From Novosphingobium sp. PC22D (lineage in GTDB: Bacteria > Pseudomonadota > Alphaproteobacteria > Sphingomonadales > Sphingomonadaceae), in assembly GCF_002556635.1 (NCBI RefSeq), contig NZ_MWMO01000003.1, positions 124,001 to 188,000 of the forward strand: a stretch of DNA of 64,000 bases, read 5' to 3'. Below the pieces are notes generated by a model. It had not been told where the DNA came from, searched no databases, and saw only the letters and a program-made list of their open reading frames with translations. Numbering within the stretch: the first letter of the stretch is position 1; each line of letters starts with the position of its first letter. The translations under genes and the position numbers were made by a program. Of this stretch, positions 6,570-17,304 are shown piece after piece.

Positions 6570-9011
6570 ATGCATTCGTTCGTCCGCATCTCGCTGCTTG
6601 CCGGCAGCGTCCTCACCGCGCCCGCCGCATTTGCCCAGCAGGCGCTCCCGCAATCCCGCGATGACCGCACGACCTCGGTCGGCACCGGCGACGACGATAC
6701 CGGCCAGGTGATCGTCGTCACCGCGCGCCGCCGCGCCGAATCGAGCCAGGACGTGCCGCTCGCGATCTCGGTGGTCGGAGGCGACCACATCGACGCCACA
6801 GGCGCCTTCAACGTTGGCCGGCTGCAACAATTGACGCCGACGCTGCAATTCTACTCGTCCAACCCGCGCAACACCGCGGTCAACATTCGCGGCATCGGCG
6901 CGCCGTTCGGGCTGACCAACGACGGCATCGAGCAGGGCGTCGGCATCTATGTCGACGACGTCTATTATTCGCGCGTCGCCTCCTCGACGTTCGACTTTCT
7001 CGACGTCGCGCAGATCGAGGTGCTGCGTGGGCCGCAGGGCACGCTCTACGGCAAGAACACCAGCGCCGGCGCGATCGCCATCACCACCCGGCAGCCCACT
7101 GACGGCTTCGAAGGGCGCGCCGAAATCTCGATCGGCAATCTTGCCTTCAAGCAGGCCAAGGCCGCCATATCGGGACCGCTGTCCGAAACGCTCGCGGCGC
7201 GCGTGGCGATCTCCGCGACCAGCCGGCGCGGCACGATCTTCAACGTCACCACCGACAACTATGTGAACGAGCAAGATAATCTTGGCCTTCGCGGGCAGCT
7301 CGCCTGGACACCGCGCGACGACCTCAAGTTGACTTTATCTGCTGACTTCTCGCGACAGGACCCCGAATGCTGCGCAACAATCTACGTGCGCACCGGCGCC
7401 ACCCAACGCGATCTGGCGCGCCAGTACGCCGCCCTGAGCGCGGCGCAGCACTACGCGGTGCCGAGCACCGATCCGTTCGCTCGTCTGACCGATCTCGATG
7501 CCGAACTCAGCGCGCGCAACAAAATGGGTGGCGTGGCGCTCAAGGCCGAGTGGGATACCGGCTGGGGCACCTTGAGTTCGATTTCCGCGTGGCGTTTCTG
7601 GGACTGGCTGCCCGCCAACGACCGAGACTATCTCGGCCTGCCGATCACGACCCTGTCGCAGAACCCCTCGCAGCAGGACCAGTACACGCAGGAACTGCGC
7701 TTCAATCATGACGGCGCGCGCGTGGGCTTCGTCGCCGGTATCTTCGCCTTTCACCAGACGGTCCGGACGAGCGGCAGCCAGGCGCAGGGCCCCGCCGCGA
7801 GCGCCTGGCTGATAAACCCAACCAATCCGCTGTCGCAGGATCCGACGGTGCTCGACGGGCTCACGGCCAGCAACGATATCCGGCTGAGTAACACCAGCGC
7901 CGCCGCCTTCGGCCAGGTGAGCTGGAAGGTCACCGACGCGCTGACCCTCCAGCCGGGCGTGCGGCTCAACTACGACCGCAAGCGGGGCAGCTACAATTCG
8001 GTGGTGGTCAACGGTGACGGCCAGCTCGTGACCTTCGCGAGCAGCGATTCGCGCATTGCCGCTCAGCGCGCGGTGCTCGCGCCGCAGGGCTTCGAGGCGC
8101 AGTTCTCCGACTGGAACGTCAGCTACGATTTCACCGCCAGCTACAACGCCGCGCCGGGCGTGCTTGGCTACGCAACGTACGCCCGCAGCTTCAAGTCGGG
8201 CGGCGTCAATCTCAACGGCTTGCCCGCCGACGCCAATGGCGTACCGCTGCTCGCTGCGGCGTCGGTCAAGCCCGAATCGGTCGATCACTTCGAGCTGGGC
8301 CTCAAGTTGGAGTTCTGGCGCAGTCGGGCGATCGTCAACCTGGCCGCGTTCCGCACCGACATCTCGGACTATCAGGCGCTGGTCAACAACGGCCAACTCG
8401 GCGTGCTGCGCGGCTACCTCGCCAATGCCGACAAGGTGCGCACGCAGGGCGTGGAGGCGGACTTTTCGATCCGTCCAAGCCGCCGCTTCAACGCCTATGC
8501 CAACAGCGCCTATACCGATGCCACGTACCGGCGCTTTGTCGACGCGCCGTGCCCGCCGGAGCTTTCGGGCGGGACGACCGTCGGCGAAGGCCAAGTGCCT
8601 GGCGCGCCGGGAACCCCGGGCGGCCTCAGTCCCGCCGCGTGCGACATTTCGGGCCAGCGCCTTCCCGGGGTCTCGAAGTGGGCCTTTTCCTATGGCGCCG
8701 AGGGCAACGTGCCCGCGGTTCTGTTCGGGCTCGACGGCGAGGCCTATCTCGGCATCGACGGCAATTACCGGTCGCGATTCTCGTCCAATCCCTCGCCGTC
8801 CGCTTACACCTGGGTCGACGGCTACGCGCTCACCAATCTGCGGGCGGGGTTCCGCGTGCCGGGCGGAATCGACCTCTACGGCTGGGTCCGCAATGCGTTC
8901 GATGTCGAGTATTTCGAACAACTTGCGGTGCCGAGCGGCAATACCGGACTGATCGTCGGCCAACCCGGAGACCCCAGGACTTGGGGTTTCACGATTAAAA
9001 CGGAGTTCTGA
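6570..9011 (+). CDS. TonB-dependent receptor, full length
   Basis: Outer-membrane receptor of 813 residues. A signal peptide ends at AAFAQ (about residue 23), the TonB box is VIVVTARR (48-55), and the plug domain carries the NIRGIG, PFGLTNDGIEQGVGIYVDDVYY and VLRGPQGTLYGKNTSAGAI signatures. The rest is a 22-strand-type barrel ending in FTIKTEF with the canonical terminal Phe. The ATG at 6570 has AAGGA 7 nt upstream; a TTG two codons earlier is less likely. It follows an OscA-like sulfur-starvation gene, so an organosulfur ligand is plausible. That is inference from position only. Confidence 0.9.
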   Translation: MHSFVRISLLAGSVLTAPAAFAQQALPQSRDDRTTSVGTGDDDTGQVIVVTARRRAESSQDVPLAISVVGGDHIDATGAFNVGRLQQLTPTLQFYSSNPRNTAVNIRGIGAPFGLTNDGIEQGVGIYVDDVYYSRVASSTFDFLDVAQIEVLRGPQGTLYGKNTSAGAIAITTRQPTDGFEGRAEISIGNLAFKQAKAAISGPLSETLAARVAISATSRRGTIFNVTTDNYVNEQDNLGLRGQLAWTPRDDLKLTLSADFSRQDPECCATIYVRTGATQRDLARQYAALSAAQHYAVPSTDPFARLTDLDAELSARNKMGGVALKAEWDTGWGTLSSISAWRFWDWLPANDRDYLGLPITTLSQNPSQQDQYTQELRFNHDGARVGFVAGIFAFHQTVRTSGSQAQGPAASAWLINPTNPLSQDPTVLDGLTASNDIRLSNTSAAAFGQVSWKVTDALTLQPGVRLNYDRKRGSYNSVVVNGDGQLVTFASSDSRIAAQRAVLAPQGFEAQFSDWNVSYDFTASYNAAPGVLGYATYARSFKSGGVNLNGLPADANGVPLLAAASVKPESVDHFELGLKLEFWRSRAIVNLAAFRTDISDYQALVNNGQLGVLRGYLANADKVRTQGVEADFSIRPSRRFNAYANSAYTDATYRRFVDAPCPPELSGGTTVGEGQVPGAPGTPGGLSPAACDISGQRLPGVSKWAFSYGAEGNVPAVLFGLDGEAYLGIDGNYRSRFSSNPSPSAYTWVDGYALTNLRAGFRVPGGIDLYGWVRNAFDVEYFEQLAVPSGNTGLIVGQPGDPRTWGFTIKTEF

Positions 9012-9015
9012 GGCC

Positions 9016-9156
9016 ATGAAGCCGCAATACAAGTCTCGCGCGAGGCTTGACCGAACCGGACCGGGAAACGGCCGCTGGACGGCGGAGATCGATTGGATAG
9101 CGGCGCTCCTGCTCGCCGTCTGGATCAATGCCCTCCTGCATCTTTTGGCGTTCTGA
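9016..9156 (+). CDS. Putative 46-residue membrane protein
   Basis: A short frame starting 4 nt after the TonB receptor stop and followed by about 100 nt of non-coding sequence before recN. The product has a basic N-terminus (MKPQYKSRARLDR) and a C-terminal hydrophobic segment rich in Leu, Ala and Trp (about residues 27-46), long enough for one membrane span with the N-terminus inside. GGAG at 9002-9005 could serve as a ribosome-binding site, so the gene may be translated with the receptor. I recognise no family. It may also be chance. Confidence 0.4.
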   Translation: MKPQYKSRARLDRTGPGNGRWTAEIDWIAALLLAVWINALLHLLAF

Positions 9157-9243
9157 CACGTTAGGGAAATGAGCTTCGCGTGCACGTCCCCCCTTGCCGT
9201 CGCGCGGAGTGAAGCCGGGTGACGCATGTTCCGCTTTTCGCTA

Positions 9244-9258
9244 GAACGCGAGGCGAAC
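9244..9258. promoter_or_regulatory. LexA (SOS) box on the recN start
   Basis: GAAC-N7-GAAC (GAACGCGAGGCGAAC), the alphaproteobacterial LexA recognition sequence, ending on the base before the recN ATG and covering its ribosome-binding region. recN is a classic SOS gene, so the match is functionally consistent. Confidence 0.7.
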
Positions 9259-10929
9259 ATGCTCACTCGGCTTTCCATTCGCAACATCGTGCTGATCGAG
9301 GCGCTCGATCTCGATTTCGTCGCCGGGCTCGGCGTGCTCACCGGCGAGACCGGCGCGGGCAAGTCGATCCTGCTCGACGCGCTCGGCCTGGTACTGGGAA
9401 ACCGCGCCGACAGCGGCCTCGTGCGCGCGGGGGAAGACCGCGCCAGCGTGACCGCCATGTTCGATTTCGCGGCCTTGCCCGCGTCCGTCGCCGAATCGCT
9501 GGGTGAGGCGGAGATCGAGATCGAGCCGGGCGAGCCGCTCATCATCAAGCGCCAGCTCAAGGCCGACGGCGGCAGCAAGGCCTTCGTCAATGACCAGCCG
9601 GTCGGCGTCGCGCTGCTGCGCGAGATCGGCCCGGCGCTCGTCGAGATCCACGGCCAGCACGACGATCGCGGGCTGATCAACGCGCGCGGCCATCGCGCGC
9701 TGCTCGACCGATACGCGGGCGCGGGCGCCGACGGTGAGGGCGTAGCGGCTGCCTGGCGTGACTGGCAGGCGCGGCGAGAGGCGCTCGAGGCGGCGCGCGC
9801 ACGGGTGGAGAAGGCGGCCGAGGACCAGGACCTGCTGCTGGCCTATCTGGAGGAACTCAATGCGCTCGCGCCCGAGGAGGACGAGGAAGAGGGCCTCGCC
9901 CAAGCCCGCGCGACGATGCAGAAGGGCGAGCGGCTCTCGGCCGATCTGTCGGACCTGCAGCACTTGTGGCAGGGCTCCGATTCGGCGCTGGCGCAACTGC
10001 GCGCGGCGGCGCGGCGGCTCGAGCGGATCGCGGGCGAGCATCCGCTGCTCGAAGAGGCGCTGTCCGCGCTCGATCGCGCGGTGATCGAGGCGAGCGACGC
10101 CGAGGAGCGCGTCGAGCGCGCCGCCGAGGCGATGGCTTTCGACCCCGCCGAACTCGACCGCATCGAGACTCGGCTGTTCGACTTGCGCGCGCTCGCCCGC
10201 AAGCATCGCTGCGAAGTGGCGGACTTGCCGGCCACGATGCGCCGGATGCGCGCTGAGCTCGACGCGATCGAGCACGGGAGCGAGGAGGTCGCCGGGCTCG
10301 AAGTCGCCGCTGCTGAGGCCGCGCGGCACTATCGCGCGGCAGCCGAGGCGCTCCACGCGGCGCGCGAGGCGGCGGCGCTGCGGCTCGATGCGGCGGTCGC
10401 GGCCGAACTCGCGCCGCTCAAGCTTGATGCCGCACGTTTTCGTACCGCGGTGACGGCGCTGCCCGAGGAGCGCTGGGGTGCGAGCGGGATGGATTCGGTC
10501 GAATTCCTCATCTCGACCAATCCCGGCGCCGATTTCGCTCCGCTCGCCAAGATCGCCAGCGGCGGCGAGCTGTCGCGTTTCATCCTCGCGCTCAAGGTCT
10601 CGCTGGCGGAAGAGGGCGGCGCGGCGACGGTGATCTTCGACGAGATCGACCGCGGCGTCGGTGGTGCGGTGGCGAGCGCGATCGGCGAGCGGCTGGCGCG
10701 GCTCGCCGCGCAGGGCCAGCTCCTGGCGGTAACGCACAGCCCGCAAGTCGCGGCGCGCGGCGGCCAGCACTACATGATCGCCAAGTCTTCGGAAGGTACC
10801 GTCACGCGCACCTCGGTCGCACTGCTCGACGAGGGCGCGCGCAAGGAAGAGATCGCGCGCATGCTCTCGGGCGCCGAAGTCACCGACGAGGCCCGCGCCC
10901 AGGCGAACCGGCTGCTGGAAGGCGTTTGA
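9259..10929 (+). CDS. recN: DNA repair protein RecN
   Basis: SMC-like ATPase for double-strand-break repair, 556 residues. The N-terminal half-ATPase has Walker A GETGAGKS (29-36) and the Q-loop region VEIHGQHDDRGL. A long coiled coil in the middle (about 165-380) is rich in Ala, Glu and Arg. The C-terminal half has the signature ASGGELSRFILALK, Walker B VIFDEIDRGVGG and the H-loop AVTHSPQVAARGGQHY. The ATG at 9259 is used because the homologous N-terminus MLTRLSIRNIVLIE begins there and the LexA box sits directly before it. ligA lies downstream, separated by a minus-strand hydrolase gene. Confidence 0.96.
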   Translation: MLTRLSIRNIVLIEALDLDFVAGLGVLTGETGAGKSILLDALGLVLGNRADSGLVRAGEDRASVTAMFDFAALPASVAESLGEAEIEIEPGEPLIIKRQLKADGGSKAFVNDQPVGVALLREIGPALVEIHGQHDDRGLINARGHRALLDRYAGAGADGEGVAAAWRDWQARREALEAARARVEKAAEDQDLLLAYLEELNALAPEEDEEEGLAQARATMQKGERLSADLSDLQHLWQGSDSALAQLRAAARRLERIAGEHPLLEEALSALDRAVIEASDAEERVERAAEAMAFDPAELDRIETRLFDLRALARKHRCEVADLPATMRRMRAELDAIEHGSEEVAGLEVAAAEAARHYRAAAEALHAAREAAALRLDAAVAAELAPLKLDAARFRTAVTALPEERWGASGMDSVEFLISTNPGADFAPLAKIASGGELSRFILALKVSLAEEGGAATVIFDEIDRGVGGAVASAIGERLARLAAQGQLLAVTHSPQVAARGGQHYMIAKSSEGTVTRTSVALLDEGARKEEIARMLSGAEVTDEARAQANRLLEGV

Positions 10930-10990
10930 GGCCCGCCGTCGCCGGACCGGGGTTTGCGGTCATTGGCCGGGGCTGCGCCGGGTTTGCCGG

Positions 10991-11956
10991 CTAGTCGCTC
11001 AGCACGGCGTCGAGGAACGCCTCCATCTTCCCCATCGAATCCTTGCGCGCGGCGTTGTTGCCTTCGCCGGTGCCGCCGAAGTAGGTGAGGCGCGAGAGGT
11101 CGCTGCCTTGGGGCAGGGGGCTGCCGAACACCGCGTGGCCCGCATCCTCGTAGGCGGCCACCTCCACATCGGGACCGTCCTCGGCTTCGGCGCGGGCCTT
11201 GAGGCTGCGTGCCATCGGGCACGAGGGCCAAAGCGTATCGTCCTCCCCGCAGATCAGCAGCACCGGCCCGGCGATGTTCTCGACTGGGATCAGCGCGTCC
11301 GCGTGCCCGGCCGAGGCGGCTAGGCCGTTGGCGTACATCGTGACCATCGGTTCGCCCGGCGTGTAGGCGCCGTAGGGCATGAAGGCGACCGGTTCGCCGC
11401 CGAGGCTCCACGACGACTTGTAGTCGACGCCCGGCTTCATGGTGAACGAGAAACCCGCCCACATCGCGTTGCTCGGCATCGCCGCGACCACGGCCTTGAT
11501 CTCGGGCCGGCGCGCGGCGGTAATCAGTGCGGCTTCGGCGCCTTTCGAGCCGCCGACGATGCCGATCCGCTCGGGATCGACCGAGGGCTGCGCCTTGAGC
11601 CAGTCGATGGCCATGTCGAACGTCTCGAGCGGCACCATCGAGAAGTCGGCGTTGTCCTGCGAGGTGCGGTAATAGCTCTGGTAGAGCACGTTGTAGCCGC
11701 GCTCGCGCAGCGCGCGGGCTTCGCGGTCACTGCCTTGGGTGAGGCCGCCTTCCGAGCCGCCGAGCATCAGGATCGCGGGATGCTCTCCCTCGCCGCTGGC
11801 GGGGTACCAGTTGCCCGGCAGCCCGTTGATCGTCACGCGCGTGCCGCTCGCATCGACATCGGCGACGGTGATCGGCGGCGCGAAGCCTTGCGCGCTCGCC
11901 GCGACGGGGACGAGCGCGGCGCACAGGGGCAGAAGGACGGGGAGCAGAGCGCGCAC
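10991..11956 (-). CDS. Secreted alpha/beta hydrolase of the acyl-CoA thioesterase (BAAT C-terminal) family
   Basis: Predicted periplasmic hydrolase of 321 residues with a signal peptide ending VAASAQG. The nucleophile elbow is GGSKGA (Ser137), the acid is the Asp of CGEDDTLWPS and the His is in DAGHAVFG, the catalytic set of the dienelactone hydrolase/BAAT group. I chose the GTG at 11956: AAAGG lies upstream and it begins the signal peptide, whereas the longer open frame starts in the ligA leader. It is inserted on the opposite strand between recN and ligA. An export signal makes a peptide- or ester-cleaving role more likely than CoA metabolism. The substrate is unknown. Confidence 0.8.
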   Translation of the reverse strand: MRALLPVLLPLCAALVPVAASAQGFAPPITVADVDASGTRVTINGLPGNWYPASGEGEHPAILMLGGSEGGLTQGSDREARALRERGYNVLYQSYYRTSQDNADFSMVPLETFDMAIDWLKAQPSVDPERIGIVGGSKGAEAALITAARRPEIKAVVAAMPSNAMWAGFSFTMKPGVDYKSSWSLGGEPVAFMPYGAYTPGEPMVTMYANGLAASAGHADALIPVENIAGPVLLICGEDDTLWPSCPMARSLKARAEAEDGPDVEVAAYEDAGHAVFGSPLPQGSDLSRLTYFGGTGEGNNAARKDSMGKMEAFLDAVLSD

Positions 11957-11997
11957 GGCGGACCTTTCGTATCGGGAGCGAACCTTTCGACCGCTAG

Positions 11998-14277
<2,280 letters not shown>

Positions 14278-14285
14278 GGCGAAGG

Positions 14286-14307
14286 CCCCCCGGATCTCTC
14301 CGGAGGG
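14286..14307. terminator. Hairpin between convergent ligA and OmpA-family genes
   Basis: CCCCCCGGA pairs with TCCGGAGGG (one mismatch) around a 4-nt loop, in the 64-bp gap between two converging genes. No U-run on either strand, so it may act with Rho or merely block read-through. Confidence 0.4.
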
Positions 14308-14341
14308 TCCTGTTCGCTCTGGCGATCGGCCGTGACGCGCC

Positions 14342-15223
14342 TCAGAGGCCGTCGAGGCCCTTGCTGACCAGCACGTTGACCGCCACGCGGCGGTTCTGCG
14401 CCTTGCCGTCGCGCGAGCTGTTGTCGGCCACCGGGTCCGCCTCGGCCATGCCAGTGGGCGTCAGCATGCGGTAGGGCTTCCAGCCGCAGGCCTGCTGGAG
14501 ATAGTTGACCACGCGGCCCGCGCGCTTTTCGCTGAGCATCTGGTTGTACTCCTGGCTTCCGGTCGAGTCGGTGTAACCGACGACCAGCAGCAGGGCATTG
14601 TCCATCCCTTCGGCCTGCGACGCGGTGGCGCACAGCGCGTCCTTGGCCTCGGTGGAGAGCGCGTACTTGCCGGTGTCGAAGTTCACGCTCGTCGTCTGCT
14701 TGATGTTGTACTGGTCGATGTCGCCCATGCGTCCGCGCAGCGCCTCGGTCGCCGCCGTCTGCTGGGCGAAGCGCTGGTCGGTGCCGTTGTGGATCATCGC
14801 GGCGGTCTTGAGATCCTTGCTCTTGAGATCGACCTTGCTCGCCACGAGGCCGCCTTCCCAGGCCAGGGTCTCGACCGAGACGGGCAGGCCGTTCATCAGC
14901 TGGGTGGCAGCCAGCGTGTCGCGGTTGAGGCCGAGAAAGCCGCCGCTCGCCTTGATCTGCGTGTCATCGGTGATCGCGACGACGGTCTGCGCGCCGTCCG
15001 GCGTGGTGACCTGCATCTTGTCGCCGCTGCGCGCGGAGATGAAGCCGTCGATCTCGGGCCCCGCGTCCATCTCGGAAGCAGGCGGTGGGGTCGCGGCATA
15101 GACGGTGGTGGAGAGGTCGGCTTCGCCGGGATATTGCGCCTGCGCGGCCACGGTGCCCGTCGCGGGCAGGGCCAGCGCGCCAAGCATCAACAGGTATCGC
15201 GAGGTGTTGGAAACGACGCTCAT
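14342..15223 (-). CDS. OmpA-family protein with a DUF5666-like domain
   Basis: Exported envelope protein of 293 residues with a signal peptide ending TVAAQAQ. Residues of about 65-140 (GFISARSGDKMQVTTPDG, DDTQIKASG) look like the small beta-domain DUF5666. The C-terminal 120 residues are an OmpA peptidoglycan-binding domain: VNFDTGKYAL, GYTDSTGSQEYNQMLSEKRA and the closing RDGKAQNRRVAVNV. There is no N-terminal beta-barrel, so it probably tethers a periplasmic domain to the cell wall. The ATG at 15223 has AAGGAG at the right distance. Its partner or ligand is unknown. Confidence 0.85.
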   Translation of the reverse strand: MSVVSNTSRYLLMLGALALPATGTVAAQAQYPGEADLSTTVYAATPPPASEMDAGPEIDGFISARSGDKMQVTTPDGAQTVVAITDDTQIKASGGFLGLNRDTLAATQLMNGLPVSVETLAWEGGLVASKVDLKSKDLKTAAMIHNGTDQRFAQQTAATEALRGRMGDIDQYNIKQTTSVNFDTGKYALSTEAKDALCATASQAEGMDNALLLVVGYTDSTGSQEYNQMLSEKRAGRVVNYLQQACGWKPYRMLTPTGMAEADPVADNSSRDGKAQNRRVAVNVLVSKGLDGL

Positions 15224-15588
15224 TACGCTACTCCTTCGTGTTGCAACGGTCGGCCGGCGTACGCGCGGTACGTCGTCGGGCGTTTCCGCAAGTGACGTGT
15301 CCGGCTGTCCAGGATGTCCCACCCCCATTCGGATTTCGCGCGGCGGATTTCGCCGCGCTTCGAACGCGCTTCATGGGTGTTCAGGTCGACCTTGCTCGTA
15401 GATGAACGCTTCCGCGCGGCGCCCGGCCCGGGACGCTCATGCGAGCGCATCGTGCGGTGAACCGATCGCGCGCGCCGCGCGGACCGAAAGGTCTTCGCCG
15501 GGATAAGACGGGTCTCGACCGTGCGAAGGATGGGCTCGTCAGAAAGGGGCTGCGATCATCGCAAGGCGGTTCGGCGGGGGAGCGATGC
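15224..15588. other. Intergenic region without a supported gene
   Basis: A 365-bp gap upstream of the OmpA-family gene and downstream of the next minus-strand gene. Several frames are open because of high GC, but none has a ribosome-binding site or recognisable protein. It must hold the OmpA-gene promoter, which I cannot place. A short palindrome TGCGAT-C-ATCGCA lies at 15551-15563 after the upstream gene; it has no U-run. Confidence 0.5.
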
Positions 15589-16215
15589 TCAGTTTCTCGC
15601 CTTTTCGCGCTCCTTGCGCGCCTTTTCGGCCTTCTCCTCGGCTTCCTTGCGTTCTTTCTCCGCCTTTTCCTCCGCCTCCTTGCGGTCGAGCTCGGCCTTG
15701 TACTGGGCGATGACCGTGGGCGTGGCGGGAGAGGCGGGATAGGCGCAGCGCCTCGAGGCGCCCACGCCCTTGAGGAAGCCGCGGCGCGTGAGCCCGGCCT
15801 GGATCGCGGACAGGAACTCGCGCTGATGCGCGTTGGCGCCCGAAATCTCGCGGATCAGGCCGCGGAACGGAATGAACGAGCCGACCACCCACTGGCCGAC
15901 ACGGCCCGCGCTGATCCGGTCGCGTTCTTCCTCGGGCAAGTCGATGTCGGGGCCGAGCAGCGTGTCGAGGTCCTCGACCGCCTTTTTTAGCTGGCTGCAC
16001 TTGTTGAGACCGGCCAGCGTGTAGGGACGTTCCTGCGCGGCGACGAGCAGCGCGGGGATCGGGTCCTTGCTGATGTTGAGGTCGGTGATCGGCGTCTTGG
16101 CGACGTCCATTGCATCGGGGTCCTGGTTCGTCACGCGCTCCTCCTGGTCGCGCGCGAGGGCGGGGGTGGCGACAAGCGCCGCGGCCAGCGCCGCCATTAC
16201 CAGTTCTCGACGCAT
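15589..16215 (-). CDS. Exported protein with a charged C-terminal helix, function unknown
   Basis: Protein of 208 residues with a clear signal peptide (MRRELVMAALAAALVATPALA). The mature part contains two Cys (in NKCSQL and RRCAYP) that could form a disulfide, and a hydrophobic stretch VGSFIPFRGLI. The last 45 residues alternate Lys, Glu and Ala (KEAEEKAEKERK) and should form a long charged single helix or coiled coil. I recognise no named family. The gene stands alone on the minus strand, upstream of the OmpA-family gene and 57 nt downstream of a metallopeptidase gene in the same direction. Confidence 0.7.
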   Translation of the reverse strand: MRRELVMAALAAALVATPALARDQEERVTNQDPDAMDVAKTPITDLNISKDPIPALLVAAQERPYTLAGLNKCSQLKKAVEDLDTLLGPDIDLPEEERDRISAGRVGQWVVGSFIPFRGLIREISGANAHQREFLSAIQAGLTRRGFLKGVGASRRCAYPASPATPTVIAQYKAELDRKEAEEKAEKERKEAEEKAEKARKEREKARN

Positions 16216-16272
16216 CGATGCCCTCCTTTGCCGTTCTTACCGTTCGCCGTGCGAAAACGAAGTGTCTCCGCT

Positions 16273-17148
16273 TTAACGCGCGAGACCGGCGAAAGTGTCG
16301 CACTGGTCCTCGTCGCCGGTGGTCAGCCCGCGCTCCAGCCATTCCATACGCTGCGCGCTTGAACCGTGGGTGAAGCTCTCGGGACTGACAGCCTGCCCGG
16401 CGTTGCGCATCAGCGTGTCGTCGCCGATGCTGCTCGCCGCGCGAAGGCCTTCCTCCATGTCGCCCGGCTCGATCAGGTCGCGGTGCTTGGCTGCCCAGAC
16501 GCCGGCGTAGCAGTCCGCCTGCAGCTCCATGCGGACCTGCAGCGCATTGGCGCCGCTCCGGTCGCGCGCCTGCGCGCTGCGGACTTGGTTCGCCAAGCCG
16601 GTGAGGTGCTGGACGTGGTGGCCGTATTCATGGGCGATCACGTAGTAGCGCGCGAAGTCGCCCGGCGCGCCGAGCTGGCGGGCGAGCTGGTCGTAGAAAC
16701 TGGTGTCGATGTAGATGCCCTGATCGGCGGGGCAGTAGAATGGCCCCATCGCGCTCTGCGCCGCGCCGCAGCCCGAACGGGTGCCGCCGGTATAGAAGAT
16801 GAGCTGCGGCTGCTCGAAGGCGATGCCCGCCTCGCGGAACAGCGGCTCCCAGGTGCGGTTGAGCGAATCGAGCGCGTTGCAGGCTTCGAGCGAATAGGCG
16901 TTCTGCTCGCAGATCTCGGTGACGCTGCGCCCGTCTGGCGCGCCTTGTTGCGCCTGCCCGCCGCTGCCGGCCTGCTGCTGGACGGATTCGAGCGTGCCGA
17001 TCATCTGGCCCGGATCGATCCCGAACACGAGCGCGCCGATCAGCGCGATAACCAGCGTGCCGCAGCCGAGCTTGCCGCCGCCGCCGCCCGGAAAGCCCCC
17101 GCCGCTGCCAACCCGGATGTTCGAGGGATCGAACCTGTTCAGTTTCAC
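16273..17148 (-). CDS. YpfJ-type neutral zinc metallopeptidase
   Basis: Membrane-anchored zinc peptidase of 291 residues. A Gly-rich cytoplasmic N-terminus (about 15-26) is followed by one transmembrane helix (LVIALIGALVFGI, 32-44). The metal site is HEYGHH (173-178), with the third ligand probably the Glu in MELQADCYAGVWA; four to five Cys suggest disulfides outside the membrane. GTG at 17148 is the start: AAGGGG precedes it and the family N-terminus MKLNRFDPSNIR begins there. The much longer open frame upstream is antisense to the M28 peptidase. Physiological substrates of this family are not established. Confidence 0.85.
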   Translation of the reverse strand: MKLNRFDPSNIRVGSGGGFPGGGGGKLGCGTLVIALIGALVFGIDPGQMIGTLESVQQQAGSGGQAQQGAPDGRSVTEICEQNAYSLEACNALDSLNRTWEPLFREAGIAFEQPQLIFYTGGTRSGCGAAQSAMGPFYCPADQGIYIDTSFYDQLARQLGAPGDFARYYVIAHEYGHHVQHLTGLANQVRSAQARDRSGANALQVRMELQADCYAGVWAAKHRDLIEPGDMEEGLRAASSIGDDTLMRNAGQAVSPESFTHGSSAQRMEWLERGLTTGDEDQCDTFAGLAR

Positions 17149-17304
17149 GTTGAATTGTCCCCTTGGTATCCGCTTCCGGCGGAGCCGACCGTGCCTCTTT
17201 TCGCGGCGGGCCGGAAGTGAAATCGGCTTGGCGCGCAAAGGTTTCAAACGCCTGCGATGCAACCCTTCCTTGCCGGTCGCATTCGTTCGTATAGTGAGGC
17301 GACG

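Noticed and set aside
7335-9680. 781-codon open frame antisense to the TonB receptor and recN start
   Set aside because: It mirrors the codon pattern of the sense genes in very GC-rich DNA, has low-complexity Arg/Ala/Gly/Ser composition, and the sense frames encode clear families.
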